NCBI RefSeq assembly: GCF_025244725.1
Contig: NZ_CP104203.1
Coordinates: 2,480,001 to 2,544,000 of the forward strand
DNA: 64,000 bases
DNA from: Chryseobacterium oranimense
Lineage (GTDB): Bacteria; Bacteroidota; Bacteroidia; Flavobacteriales; Weeksellaceae
Direction: 5' to 3'
Shown one piece after another: positions 25,666 through 35,575 of the stretch; the stretch's first letter is position 1, and each line of letters begins with the position of its first letter. The position numbers and the translations under genes are program-made. Under the pieces are notes generated by a model, which saw nothing but the letters and a program-made list of their open reading frames with translations, was not told where the DNA came from and made no database searches.

Positions 25666-28323
25666 TTAGCTCTTCACTTCTCCCGGCATTTCTGTTTCGG
25701 CTTCTGCGATTTCTTTTTTGGAGAACCTTGGCTGGAGGATTTTTGCAATCAGCCCCGTCCATCCGGTCTGGTGTGAAGCTCCTACTCCCCTTCCACTATC
25801 TCCGTGGAAATATTCATAGAACAAAATATAATCCTTAAAATCAGGATCAGTTTGAAATCTTTCGTACTGGCCATTCACAGGACGTTTTCCGTTTTCATCC
25901 ATTAAAAATATTTTAGCAAGCCTTTTGCTTAAAGAATCTGCAATCTGGTCCAGATTTGAATAGTTTCCGCTTCCCGTGGGATATTCTACCAGGAAATCCG
26001 GGCTGTAGTAGAAGAAAAACCTCTGGAGACTTTCAATAATCAGGAAGTTGATCGGAAACCAAATGGGTCCACGCCAGTTGCTGTTTCCTCCGAAAAGCCC
26101 GCTATCGCTTTCTGCAGGTGTATATTTCACACGATAATCTGTGCCGTTCAAATTAAGGGTATACGGATTCTGTTCATATTCTTTAGATAATGCCCGAACT
26201 CCGTAATCGCTAAGAAACTCTTCAGGATTCAGCATTCTGTTTAACAATCTTTTCAAACGGTGCCCGCGAAGCAGTGAAAGAAGGTGCTTCGAATCCTGAC
26301 CTTTTACTTCCCATCTTGATACTAGGGAAGCCAGTTCCGGCTTATTTTCGAGAACCCATTTCATTCTTTTTTTGAAATTGGGAAGCTTTTCGATCATTTC
26401 ATCATCAATAACCTCAACAGCAAACATAGGAATCAGTCCTACAATAGTTCTTAATCTTAAATACATATGGTCTCCGTCATCGGAACTGATGGCATCGTAG
26501 AAAAACTCATCTTCCTCGTCCCAGAGACTGAACTTTTCGTCCCCCATATTATCCAGTGAATTGGCAATGGAAAGGAAATGTTCAAAAAACTTCATCGCCA
26601 TTTCTTCATATACGTTATTATACAAGGCCAGTTCAAGAGCAATCCGCATCATATTAAGGGCAAACATAGCCATCCAGCTCGTTCCGTCAGACTGTTCCAG
26701 TTGCTCTCCGTTTGGAAGCGTCAGGTTTCTGTCGAAAACCCCAATATTATCAAGTCCTAAAAATCCTCCTTCAAAAATATTATTACCGTTGCTGTCTTTT
26801 TTGTTCACCCACCATGTAAAATTCATGAGCAGCTTTTGGAATGCGCTTTCCAGAAATTCAAGATCAGGCTTTCCTTTGATATATTCATCTATTTTAAAAA
26901 CTCTGAAGGTGGCCCACGCATGAACCGGCGGATTTACATCACTGAAATTCCACTCATAGGCAGGAATCTGGCCGTTTGGATGCATATACCATTCGAACAG
27001 GAAAAGTTTCAGCTGATGTTTGGCAAAATCCGGATCAATGAGTGAAAAACTGATCGTATGAAATGCCAGATCCCATGTTGCATACCAGGGATACTCCCAT
27101 TTATCAGGCATTGAAATGATATGTTCATTATTAAGGTGCTTCCAGTCGTAGTTCCTGATTTTTTCCCGGGATTTGGGAGGAGGCATTTCTGCAGGATCTC
27201 CTTTCAGCCATTTTTCAACGTTGTAATGATAGAACATTTTATTCCACAGCATTCCGGCAAAAGCTTGCCTCTGAACCAATTTTTCATCGTCTGATGATAT
27301 CCCTTTCTGAATTTCAGCATAAAACTCATCTGCTTCTTTTTTCCTGAGTTCAAAAATATCTTCAAAATCGGCAAAGGGGTCTTTTAAATCTTTTTCCGAC
27401 ATTCTGAATTCAAAAATTTTTGTTTCTCCCGCTTCCAATGTTTCATCAATAAAAAAAGAAGCTTTAGTTCCCATACTTTTGGGATTTACAGCCTGGGAAT
27501 TTCCGTTAATAACAAAATCATTAATTCCGTCCTTACAATATCTTGACTGATTCGGAGATTTATAGAGCTTTTCCGTATTGGTTTCATTATCACAAAACAA
27601 TGTCTTCAGGGACTGTTTCGCATATACATTCTTAATTTCAATATTTTTATGGTTTACAGCTATATGCTTTGCCTCTTCACTGTCCAGCTTTGGCAGATAA
27701 TCATCGTAGCCCCATCTCCATGTATTTCTGAACCACAACGTAGGCAATATAACAATAGGAGCTTCTTTCTCAGATTTATTGACTACTGTAAGTTTAATCA
27801 GGATATCATGCTCACTTTCTTTGGCATATTCAATGAATAAATCAAAGTATTCATTCTGATCAAAGATTCCTGTATCAATCAGCTCATATTCAGGCTCATT
27901 TTTATTTCTTTCTGCATTTACTTTTAAAAGATCTTCATAAGGAAAAGGATTCTGGGGATATTTGTACAGCATCTTCATATAAGAATGTGTAGGGGTAGAA
28001 TCGAGATAATAAAAATATTCCTTAACATCTTCCCCGTGATTTCCCTGCCCATTGGTAAGGCCAAAGAAACGTTCTTTCACCATTTTATCTTTTTTATTCC
28101 AAAATCCTACGGAAAAAACCAGCTGCTGGAGATCATCACAAATACCACAGATTCCCTCCTCGCCCCAACGGTAGCTTTTGGATTCCGCAGTATCATGTGT
28201 AGTATAATTCCATGCATCCCCATTTTCACTGTAATCTTCGCGAACAAGTCCCCATTCACGATTACTGACGTAAGGTCCCCATTTTTTCCATGCCAGGTCT
28301 GAAAGTCTTTGTTTTTCGGACAT
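25666..28323 (-). CDS. MGH1/GH63-type alpha-glucosidase-like protein
   Basis: The start is taken as ATG at 28323 (MSEKQRLSDLAWKKWGPYVS). The 885-aa cytosolic-looking protein shows (alpha/alpha)6-barrel segments with WEYPWYATWDLAFH, WMAMFALNMMRIALE and GGNSNWRGPIWFPINF. These are features of the glycoside hydrolase family 63 / mannosyl-oligosaccharide glucosidase-like clan. The likely role is hydrolysis of an alpha-glucoside; the natural substrate is not visible. The next gene downstream of the same strand order is a glucose-dehydrogenase-like SDR, consistent with oxidation of released glucose. No signal peptide was found. Confidence 0.85.
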   Translation of the reverse strand: MSEKQRLSDLAWKKWGPYVSNREWGLVREDYSENGDAWNYTTHDTAESKSYRWGEEGICGICDDLQQLVFSVGFWNKKDKMVKERFFGLTNGQGNHGEDVKEYFYYLDSTPTHSYMKMLYKYPQNPFPYEDLLKVNAERNKNEPEYELIDTGIFDQNEYFDLFIEYAKESEHDILIKLTVVNKSEKEAPIVILPTLWFRNTWRWGYDDYLPKLDSEEAKHIAVNHKNIEIKNVYAKQSLKTLFCDNETNTEKLYKSPNQSRYCKDGINDFVINGNSQAVNPKSMGTKASFFIDETLEAGETKIFEFRMSEKDLKDPFADFEDIFELRKKEADEFYAEIQKGISSDDEKLVQRQAFAGMLWNKMFYHYNVEKWLKGDPAEMPPPKSREKIRNYDWKHLNNEHIISMPDKWEYPWYATWDLAFHTISFSLIDPDFAKHQLKLFLFEWYMHPNGQIPAYEWNFSDVNPPVHAWATFRVFKIDEYIKGKPDLEFLESAFQKLLMNFTWWVNKKDSNGNNIFEGGFLGLDNIGVFDRNLTLPNGEQLEQSDGTSWMAMFALNMMRIALELALYNNVYEEMAMKFFEHFLSIANSLDNMGDEKFSLWDEEDEFFYDAISSDDGDHMYLRLRTIVGLIPMFAVEVIDDEMIEKLPNFKKRMKWVLENKPELASLVSRWEVKGQDSKHLLSLLRGHRLKRLLNRMLNPEEFLSDYGVRALSKEYEQNPYTLNLNGTDYRVKYTPAESDSGLFGGNSNWRGPIWFPINFLIIESLQRFFFYYSPDFLVEYPTGSGNYSNLDQIADSLSKRLAKIFLMDENGKRPVNGQYERFQTDPDFKDYILFYEYFHGDSGRGVGASHQTGWTGLIAKILQPRFSKKEIAEAETEMPGEVKS

Positions 28324-28449
28324 ATTAATTTTTTTGTACAATGTAAAATGTATTCATGTATTGATGATGAGAAACAAGATTTAGTATGAGATATCAGATT
28401 TCAGACTTTTACAATATGAAACACACTAAAACCTGCAGCTACTTTTCAC

Positions 28450-29259
28450 CTATCCTCCTGTAGAAAAGCTTTCGAAAGTAGTCATACCGCCGTCAATAAA
28501 TATGCTTGACCCGGTAATATAATCTGAAAAATCACTGGCCAGAAACACAGCAAGGTTTCCGATATCTTCGGGCTGACCAATTCTGTTGTAAGGGATTAGA
28601 GTAAGAAGGGAATTTAATGCTTCCGGAGTGTTCCAGGCATTGGTATTAATGGGTGTCTGAATAGCTCCCGGACAAATGGAATTGACACGGATTTTATCTG
28701 CACCATATTCCTGAGCTAAAGTCTGCATAAGCATTCTTATTGCTCCTTTGCTTGAAGCATAGTTTGCATGGCCAGCCCAAGGAATTATTTCATGTACTGA
28801 ACTGATATGGATAATCTTTCCGCAGGCTACGGAACGTGAAGTATCGATTCCACGACGGAGAAATTCTTTTATCGCTTCTCTTGCACAAAGGAATTGACCT
28901 GTCAGGTTTACACCGATTACGGCATTCCACTGATCAATGGTCATTTCTGTAAATTTAGCATCTTTCTGGATTCCTGCATTATTGATCAGAATATCAACTG
29001 TTCCAAGCTCTGAAACTACATCCTGAAACATTTTCACCACCTGGTCCTCTTTGGAAACATCACACTGATAGGTAATTCCTTTTCCTCCCGCATCTGTAAT
29101 TTCTTTCAGAACTGAATTTGCCTGTTCCAGCGCCCCTTCAAAAGGATAATTGACGACGACAGTTGCTCCTGCTTCCGCTAATGATTTTGCAACTCCTTTA
29201 CCTATTCCGCTTGAAGCTCCGGTAACTACAGCTACCTGATTTTTAAGTGATATTTCCAT
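28450..29259 (-). CDS. SDR family oxidoreductase, glucose 1-dehydrogenase type
   Basis: This 269-aa Rossmann protein has TGASSGIGKGVA for cofactor binding, NNAGI, the YxxxK catalytic pair in HANYASSKGA, and a C-terminal GSSIFIDGGMT strand. It resembles the Bacillus-type glucose 1-dehydrogenase subgroup (full-length, with the DVSKEDQV segment). It would oxidise glucose or a related sugar alcohol with NAD(P). It lies upstream of the GH63-like gene on the same strand. The promoter -7 box TAACTTTG is seen on the minus strand at 29280-29287. Confidence 0.88.
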   Translation of the reverse strand: MEISLKNQVAVVTGASSGIGKGVAKSLAEAGATVVVNYPFEGALEQANSVLKEITDAGGKGITYQCDVSKEDQVVKMFQDVVSELGTVDILINNAGIQKDAKFTEMTIDQWNAVIGVNLTGQFLCAREAIKEFLRRGIDTSRSVACGKIIHISSVHEIIPWAGHANYASSKGAIRMLMQTLAQEYGADKIRVNSICPGAIQTPINTNAWNTPEALNSLLTLIPYNRIGQPEDIGNLAVFLASDFSDYITGSSIFIDGGMTTFESFSTGG

Positions 29260-29332
29260 ATTTTAATTTGTATTTTACTCAAAGTTAATGGAAAGAATCA
29301 AGCCAAATAGAAAATTTGGAATTAAAATTTTC

Positions 29333-29806
29333 TTAAATTTTTTTATACAACAGGTATTGGGGACCGCTTCTTCCTATCCTGCTTTTTCCATCATACTGGC
29401 AGCCTGTTTTAAGGTAAATCTGGTAGGCAGAAATATTCTTCTGGTTTACGGCAAGAACAATTTCATCACAATCCTGGAAATTTTCCCTGACAAAAAGATT
29501 TGCCTGCTGCATGGCAGCTTTCCCGATTCCTTTTCCCTGCAAGTTCGGGTTGACAGATAAAGATCTTAATAAAACCGATTTTTCATTGTCGGTAAAGTCC
29601 AGCTTATCCTCTCCAAAATCGAGTACAAAAAAACCAGCGGGCTTTTCATCCTGAAGAATGGTAACTGCCATTGCATTACTGTCATTTCTTTGTTTAATTC
29701 TTTCCAGGGCTCTTTCTACTGTTGAAGTATACTGCTGTTGATTTTCATCCAAAGCATAATTAAGCTCAGGGAAATCAGATATCTCGAAAAACTTTAAACT
29801 GACCAT
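29333..29806 (-). CDS. GNAT-family N-acetyltransferase
   Basis: This 157-aa protein has SVNPNLQGKGIGKAAM as the acetyl-CoA binding motif and AVNQKNISAYQIYLKTGC as the second motif. It lies 3 bp after the DUF1684 gene on the same strand and is likely co-transcribed. The acceptor substrate is unknown. Confidence 0.87.
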   Translation of the reverse strand: MVSLKFFEISDFPELNYALDENQQQYTSTVERALERIKQRNDSNAMAVTILQDEKPAGFFVLDFGEDKLDFTDNEKSVLLRSLSVNPNLQGKGIGKAAMQQANLFVRENFQDCDEIVLAVNQKNISAYQIYLKTGCQYDGKSRIGRSGPQYLLYKKI

Positions 29807-29809
29807 ATT

Positions 29810-30427
29810 TTAATGATGATAAATATCCTGGTACATCACTCCTGCCCTGATCTCTACAGGAAGCTTATTTTCCTCGGGAACAATCGGGCAATTATAGTCG
29901 TAGGCATTATATGCACAATAAGGCTGATAGGATTGATTGAAATCCAGAATAATTGTATTGCCTTTCGGAATTTTCAGATCCATATATTTTCCGCCGCCGT
30001 AGGTTTCTTTTTCGTTGGTAGCATCACGGAAGGGAAGAAACAGATAGTCTTTATATTTTTTCTGCTTGATCAGGTCAAGACTTTGATATAGGGTAAGGGT
30101 ATAAGATTTTCCATCCAGTTGAAAGGTAGCTTTCCCATATTCACGATAAGACTTGGTTTTTCCTGAAGATGTTGGAAGGTTAAAAGGCTGAGGATTTTTA
30201 GTCTTAACCAGTTTTGCAGTGACTCTGTATTTTAAATCAAACGGAAAGAAAGGATGTCCTTTAAAATTGGTAAAATTATCTCCCCTTAAAGGTGTTTCCT
30301 TAGGATTCAGATATTCAGCATTGAGTTCTTCCTGGAATTTTTTAACTGCGGTAACTTCCGGGGATACCATTTTTTGAGCAAAACCAAAAAACGGAAAAAG
30401 CAAAAACAGGATCAGATATCTTTTCAT
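29810..30427 (-). CDS. DUF1684 secreted protein
   Basis: This 205-aa protein begins with a signal peptide (MKRYLILFLLFPFFGFAQ). The conserved DUF1684 core is visible as YMDLKIPKGNTIILDFNQSYQPYCAYNAYDYNCP, with conserved Cys and Asn positions. The family is widespread in actinobacteria and Bacteroidetes, and its molecular role is not established. It is followed by the acetyltransferase gene. Confidence 0.85.
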   Translation of the reverse strand: MKRYLILFLLFPFFGFAQKMVSPEVTAVKKFQEELNAEYLNPKETPLRGDNFTNFKGHPFFPFDLKYRVTAKLVKTKNPQPFNLPTSSGKTKSYREYGKATFQLDGKSYTLTLYQSLDLIKQKKYKDYLFLPFRDATNEKETYGGGKYMDLKIPKGNTIILDFNQSYQPYCAYNAYDYNCPIVPEENKLPVEIRAGVMYQDIYHH

Positions 30428-30560
30428 ATTTAATGCAAATTATACGTAAAACTAAGGATTTTCTATGCATGAAAAGTTAAAATAGTAATAAAAAAACACA
30501 ATCTATTTTAAATAATCTGAATTCCATTTGCTTTAGCATATTTTTTGACCAACAGAGGGC

Positions 30561-32144
30561 ATGGACAGGAAGAAATTCATTAAAACAGGTTTACTGGCAG
30601 TATCAGGATTTTATTTTCTTAATTCTGATCTTTTTCAGGCTGTACAACCCAAAACAATACAATCTGGTAAGGAGGTCATAGAAGCGCCAATACTTATTAT
30701 CGGGAGCGGGTATGGCGGTGCTGTCTCTGCTCTCCGTCTCTGTGAGGCGGGGAAAAAAGTTGTGATGCTGGAAATGGGCCTTAACTGGGAGAAATCCGGG
30801 ATTCCTTTTTCCAATATGCTGAAACCCGGAAAAAGTGCAGCATGGCTGAAAAAGAAGACCATTGCCCCTTTTATGAATATTTTTTCTTTAACCCCATTTA
30901 CGGGTACACTGGACAGGATGGATTTTGAAAACATCAATATATGGGTAGGCAGAGGAGTTGGCGGAGGTTCCCTGGTTAATGGCGGAATGGCCGTTACTCC
31001 AAAGGAAAGCTATTTTAAGGAAATATTTCCCGATTTGGATGCCGAAAAGTTTTACAGCCATTATTTTCCACTGGTACAGAAGGAATTGAAGGTAAATATT
31101 ATCGGTGAACAATTTTTAAAGGATTGTCCTTATTATAAATTCACAAGAGTAGGTGAAGCAGAAGCCCACAAAGCCGGATTTAAAACCATACGGGTTCCGA
31201 ATGTATACGATTTCCAGTATATGGAGAAGGAATACAGAAATGAAGTTCCCCGATCTGCTTTTAACACGGAAGTGATTTACGGGAATAATCACGGGAAAAA
31301 CAGCCTGGACAAAACCTATCTTAAAAAAGCCCTGGAAACCGGAAATCTTGAAATCCTGGATCTCCATCATGTTGAAAATATAAAACTTAACGAGGATAAA
31401 ACCTACACCTTACAGGTCCGGCAAACCGACACTTCGGGAACTACAGTTTCAGAGAAAGTATTTAACTGTAAAAAACTGATTCTTGCAGCCGGGACAATGG
31501 GAACTTTACAGCTGCTGCTGCATTCCAATGCAGTCAATAACTTTCCTGCTCATGAGCAGATCGGGAAAAACTGGGGGAACAATGGCAATTTCATGACGGG
31601 CAGAAACTGGGTAAAACCTCTTTCGGGTGGGACAGGGTCTAAACAATCTACTATTCCTGTGGGTGGTATAGATAACTGGGAAGACAAGGAACATCCTTTT
31701 TTTACAGAAATAGCTCCTCTTCCGATGGGAATGGATGTGGCAACAGCATTGTACCTGCTTATTAACAAGGTTGATAAAAAAGGGGAAATTTCTTATAACC
31801 CGGACACAAAGAAGATCAGTTTAGACTGGAACCGGACCCATACCGTCAAAATGAGAGAAAATGCCGATTATTTCATCAAAAAGATGAACAGGGCCAATGG
31901 CGGAACGAGAAGTCATTTTTTATTTAACAACGGTTTCGGAGCAGATGTGTGTTATCATCCGCTGGGCGGCTGTGTATTGGGTAAAGCGACAAACGAATAT
32001 GGAAAATTAAAAAATCACGACAACCTGTATGTTTTAGACGGTTCCCTGATTCCCGGAACCATTGGCGTTAACCCGTTTGTAACGATCACAGCCATTGTAG
32101 AATACTGCATTGAAAATCTGATCCGGCAGAATGAATTTGCTTAA
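30561..32144 (+). CDS. Cholesterol oxidase-like GMC/FAD oxidoreductase
   Basis: This 527-aa protein has an export-type N-terminus (MDRKKFIKTGLLAVSGFYFL), the FAD motif LIIGSGYGGAVSALRL and the GVGGGSLVNGGMAV segment. The class I cholesterol oxidase active-site positions known from Streptomyces ChoA are conserved: Glu383 in TEIAPLPMG, His466 in CYHPLGGC and Asn504 in GVNPFVTITA. These enzymes oxidise and isomerise 3-beta-hydroxysterols, producing H2O2. Bacteria of this group do not make sterols, so the protein likely acts on host or environmental sterols or related hydroxy compounds. The actual substrate is not proven here. Confidence 0.9.
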   Translation: MDRKKFIKTGLLAVSGFYFLNSDLFQAVQPKTIQSGKEVIEAPILIIGSGYGGAVSALRLCEAGKKVVMLEMGLNWEKSGIPFSNMLKPGKSAAWLKKKTIAPFMNIFSLTPFTGTLDRMDFENINIWVGRGVGGGSLVNGGMAVTPKESYFKEIFPDLDAEKFYSHYFPLVQKELKVNIIGEQFLKDCPYYKFTRVGEAEAHKAGFKTIRVPNVYDFQYMEKEYRNEVPRSAFNTEVIYGNNHGKNSLDKTYLKKALETGNLEILDLHHVENIKLNEDKTYTLQVRQTDTSGTTVSEKVFNCKKLILAAGTMGTLQLLLHSNAVNNFPAHEQIGKNWGNNGNFMTGRNWVKPLSGGTGSKQSTIPVGGIDNWEDKEHPFFTEIAPLPMGMDVATALYLLINKVDKKGEISYNPDTKKISLDWNRTHTVKMRENADYFIKKMNRANGGTRSHFLFNNGFGADVCYHPLGGCVLGKATNEYGKLKNHDNLYVLDGSLIPGTIGVNPFVTITAIVEYCIENLIRQNEFA

Positions 32145-32146
32145 AA

Positions 32147-33010
32147 TCAAGGCATGGATTTTACTTCATCAAAGTATTTCCTGATATCATTTTCCAGCTT
32201 CTGAGGATACTCAAATTTTAACTTTTCTGCCAAAATTGTCCCAAGTTCATGTACTAAGTCTGCGGTGGCATATAAAGCACGCCAGTTTTCTTCGATGCTG
32301 CTTGCTGAGAAGGTAGCTTCCACCCTTGCCCAGAGTTCTTCGGGCAGGTATTTTCTGAAAAGGCGGCCATGTTTATTCGTGGTGATATTTTCCCAGTTGT
32401 AATTGCCGGCAATATACCATTCAATCAGTGGAACAATATAATCTGTTCTGATTCCTCCGGACATGAATTGGGCATAAAACAGATCTTCACGTTTAAGGCA
32501 TTTTACCACATAGGTCGTATCCCACCAGAAATCGTTCATCAGCTGCCTGAATTCCTTTTCCGCTGGTTTTTTAATCATAATAGATTGATATGTAGGCAAT
32601 TTCATATTTTCAGTCAGACGATCCTTATCAATCAAAACCTTATAACCTACATCCCAATCCTCGGGAAGTGATTCTTCCTGAACTTCTTTTTCAAACTCTG
32701 ATTTCTGATACAGCTTAAAATCCACTTTTACATGATCTGCATAGAGTACCATTTTCATGGCATGCTTCCCGTCAAAATACTTTTCATCTTCTTCCAGCAT
32801 TGAAATGGGCTCACCAAAAAGGTCAATCCATTTCCTGTCCGTCTCATAATCTTTCATGTTTTCGAAAACGAGCTCAATATCCAGGTCACTGAAATCATCT
32901 ACCGGAGCATAAGGGTTCACGAGCGAGCTGGTAAGCAATACGGTGCGGATGTCAGGGTTATTTTCTGCCCAACTGATGATCTGTTTTAATTTTTCCTCGC
33001 GTGCTACCAT
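32147..33010 (-). CDS. AadS-like aminoglycoside 6-adenylyltransferase
   Basis: This 287-aa protein belongs to the ANT(6)/AadS nucleotidyltransferase family. The active-site region reads LLTSSLVNPYAP followed by DDFSDLDIELV, where the two Asp in DLD form the metal site. The remaining segments (WWDTTYVVKCLKREDLFYAQFM, LIEWYI) resemble AadS as known from Chryseobacterium and Bacteroides. The family adenylylates streptomycin-type aminoglycosides. It has no mobile-element neighbours, so it looks intrinsic. It is 6 bp from the upstream hypothetical gene. Confidence 0.85.
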   Translation of the reverse strand: MVAREEKLKQIISWAENNPDIRTVLLTSSLVNPYAPVDDFSDLDIELVFENMKDYETDRKWIDLFGEPISMLEEDEKYFDGKHAMKMVLYADHVKVDFKLYQKSEFEKEVQEESLPEDWDVGYKVLIDKDRLTENMKLPTYQSIMIKKPAEKEFRQLMNDFWWDTTYVVKCLKREDLFYAQFMSGGIRTDYIVPLIEWYIAGNYNWENITTNKHGRLFRKYLPEELWARVEATFSASSIEENWRALYATADLVHELGTILAEKLKFEYPQKLENDIRKYFDEVKSMP

Positions 33011-33016
33011 TATATA

Positions 33017-33418
33017 CTAATAAGATTCTGAAATTTTCACACGGTAAACATCCAGAGCATTCCTTTTGATAGATTCTACAAAGAATCCTCCTTCTTCCGG
33101 AATAACTTCTTTAAGGTCAAAGCTTTTACAGTCTCTTGGCAAACCGGAAAACACCAGGGTAAACCAAAAGTCCCGCATAAACGGTACCGGAGTCCAGTTG
33201 GGATAGATGGTAATATTTTCTGCATGAATCAGCTTGCTTTTATGCTCAGACTGATTGTCCAACAGATAAGTGGAATTCCAGATCCGAATCAGGTTGCCTA
33301 AAAACGGGGATGCCGGAAAACAGCAGTGTACAATCACCTGCTTCTCCTCTTCTACTTTGGTTTGAAGAGATTCCAGGAGTTCTTTGGCTATGATGGGCTT
33401 AATAACAACTTCTTCCAC
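33017..33418 (-). CDS. Hypothetical protein upstream of the AadS-like gene
   Basis: This 133-aa soluble protein is unrecognised. It contains conserved-looking hydrophobic strands around IVHCCFPASPFLGNL and WTPVPFMRDFWFTLVFSGL. No catalytic motif can be named. It ends 6 bp before the AadS-like gene, so the two are probably one transcript. Confidence 0.7.
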   Translation of the reverse strand: MEEVVIKPIIAKELLESLQTKVEEEKQVIVHCCFPASPFLGNLIRIWNSTYLLDNQSEHKSKLIHAENITIYPNWTPVPFMRDFWFTLVFSGLPRDCKSFDLKEVIPEEGGFFVESIKRNALDVYRVKISESY

Positions 33419-33460
33419 CTTTTTATAAATAATGGGTAATAGGTGATGAATAATTCAATG

Positions 33461-33504
33461 GTCAATGGTCAATGGTGAATTGTGAGTTTTGCTTCGCAAG
33501 TGAA
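33461..33504. repeat. Dispersed intergenic repeat, copy 2
   Basis: Contains GTCAATGGTCAATGGT and TTTGCTTCGCAAGTGAA (33488-33504), the reverse complement of the repeat at 19851-19880. It is found just 3' of mqo, as copy 1 is just 3' of dapA. Confidence 0.65.
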
Positions 33505-33562
33505 AGATGAATTTCTGAAAACAGAGTTTAAAATTCACAAGTGACCATTCACCATTCACTTT

Positions 33563-35068
33563 TTAATATTCCAGTTCTAATTTTTCTTTGGTATAATTTC
33601 TAATTTTATCAGTAAGTTCAGGGTTCTGAGCTAATTTCTGACCATACGAAGGTACCATTTCCAGAAGCTTATCTTTCCATTCTCCCTGTAATTTTTCAGG
33701 GAAACATTTCTCAAGCACATTCAGCATGGCAAATACTGCTGTGGAGGCTCCGGGTGAGGCACCAAGCAATGAGGCAATGGTTCCGCTTTTGTTGACCACC
33801 ACTTCAGTTCCGAATTCCAGTTTTCCACCGTCTTTTTCATCTTTTTTGATGATCTGTACTCTCTGCCCTGCTACTTTCAGTTCCCAGTCTTCTTCTTTGG
33901 CATCTTTAATGAATTCTCTCAGGTGCTGCATTCTCTGGGATTTTGTCATGGCTACCTGCTGAATAAGATATTTAGTGAGCGGAATGTTGTGCCACCAGGC
34001 TCCGAATAATGATTTCAGGTTTTTGGTATTAACACTTTCAGGCAGATCGAGGTAGCTTCCTTCTCTCAGGAATTTTGTGGAAAATCCTGCAAAAGGTCCG
34101 AACAGAAGTGCTTTTTTACCATCAATGATTCTAAGATCCAGATGGGGAACGGACATCGGCGGTGCATCTACTGTGGCCTGGGTGTACACTTTGGCGTGAT
34201 GCTTTTCTACTAATTCCTGATTATGACTTACGAGCCACTGCCCTGAAACAGGGAAACCTCCGTATCCTTCACTTTCTTTAATATCTGAACTGTCCAGCAG
34301 CGGAAGTGCATAACCTCCGGCACCGATAAATACAAAATCAGCAACGACTTCCTGCTTGTGATTGTGGATCCTGTCTTTTACCTTCATTTCCCATTTACCG
34401 TCTTCCCGTGGATCAATATCTTTTACTTCATGGTACAGGAATACTTCCACATTAGAATCTTCCAGCAGGTGCCGGCCCATTTTTCTGGTCAATGTACCGA
34501 AATTCACATCTGTTCCCATATCCATTTTGGTAGCCGCCATTACTTCAGACTGATTTCTTTTGCTCATCACCAGGGGAATCCATTGTTTAAGCTGCTCGTG
34601 GTCTGTAGAATATTCCATGCCAGAAAACAGAACTGATCCTGACATTTTCTCATAACGTTTTCTAAGGTATTCAGCATCTTTTTCACCAAATACAAGGCTC
34701 ATATGAGGACAGGAATTGATAAATTCTTTGGGATCTTTAACGTATCCCTGAGTAATAAGGTACGACCAGAACTGTTTCGACATCTCGAACTGCTCTGCAA
34801 TACTTTCTGCCTTAGTAATATCAATACTTCCGTCCGGCTTTTCAGGGGTATAATTTAGTTCACAAAAAGCAGAATGTCCCGTTCCTGCATTGTTCCATGC
34901 TGCAGTACTTTCTTTGGCAAATCTGCCAAGCCTTTCAAATATGGCGATTTCAAGATTGGGATCAAATTCGTGAAGCAGCGTTGCTAAAGTGGCGCTCATG
35001 ATTCCGCCGCCTATCAGTACAACGTCATATTTTGGTTTCGGTGTTCTGCTTGTAAGCGATTGTGGCAT
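33563..35068 (-). CDS. mqo: Malate:quinone oxidoreductase
   Basis: The start is set at ATG 35068 (MPQSLTSRTPKPKYDVVLIGGGIMSATL). The 501-aa protein has the FAD motif GGGIMSATLATLL and conserved stretches STAAWNNAGTGHSAFCELNYTP, GAGGYALPLL and LLGASPGASTAVFAML, all characteristic of membrane-associated Mqo. It oxidises malate to oxaloacetate and passes electrons to quinone in the TCA cycle. It faces a 500-bp intergenic region and is probably transcribed alone. Confidence 0.95.
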   Translation of the reverse strand: MPQSLTSRTPKPKYDVVLIGGGIMSATLATLLHEFDPNLEIAIFERLGRFAKESTAAWNNAGTGHSAFCELNYTPEKPDGSIDITKAESIAEQFEMSKQFWSYLITQGYVKDPKEFINSCPHMSLVFGEKDAEYLRKRYEKMSGSVLFSGMEYSTDHEQLKQWIPLVMSKRNQSEVMAATKMDMGTDVNFGTLTRKMGRHLLEDSNVEVFLYHEVKDIDPREDGKWEMKVKDRIHNHKQEVVADFVFIGAGGYALPLLDSSDIKESEGYGGFPVSGQWLVSHNQELVEKHHAKVYTQATVDAPPMSVPHLDLRIIDGKKALLFGPFAGFSTKFLREGSYLDLPESVNTKNLKSLFGAWWHNIPLTKYLIQQVAMTKSQRMQHLREFIKDAKEEDWELKVAGQRVQIIKKDEKDGGKLEFGTEVVVNKSGTIASLLGASPGASTAVFAMLNVLEKCFPEKLQGEWKDKLLEMVPSYGQKLAQNPELTDKIRNYTKEKLELEY

Positions 35069-35575
35069 AATTCTAAATTTTATTTCAAATTTCGGGAAAA
35101 GTTTTATAAGTAAGAGTGGGTTTAACGATTTTAACACGTTATTTTTTTGTTTCAAAACACCTCTTAATTACACAACAAAAAGCTATGGAAAATTTCAATA
35201 AATCAACATTGAAATAGTTGATAATATAATCCTGGTCATTTAAAAAAAATATTAATTTTTCATTTTTTCAATTCACCAATAGGGTAAATAATCATCCATT
35301 TTCAATCTTAAATATCATAAAAAGTGAAGTTTCTTCTAATTTCACTTCAACAAATCCCGTAATCATAAATATTTACACTGATATTTTTTTCAACCATAAG
35401 TAACATATAATTAAACAACAACCACGAAAAACTACATCTTATTGATAGACAATTAATTATCCCGATACAGATCCACATTTAAACCATAAAAAAATCTTTT
35501 TTTACGTAAATTTTAATTAAATTAGTATATTTGTAATCAATATTTTATTAAAATTATTTTATAAATATTCCACAA
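35069..35575. other. Intergenic region between mqo and secreted paralogue cluster
   Basis: AT-rich, without a coding frame. A TATATTTG -7 box for the downstream plus-strand gene is at 35526-35533 (no TTG at the expected -33). No mqo promoter of consensus form was found. Confidence 0.5.
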
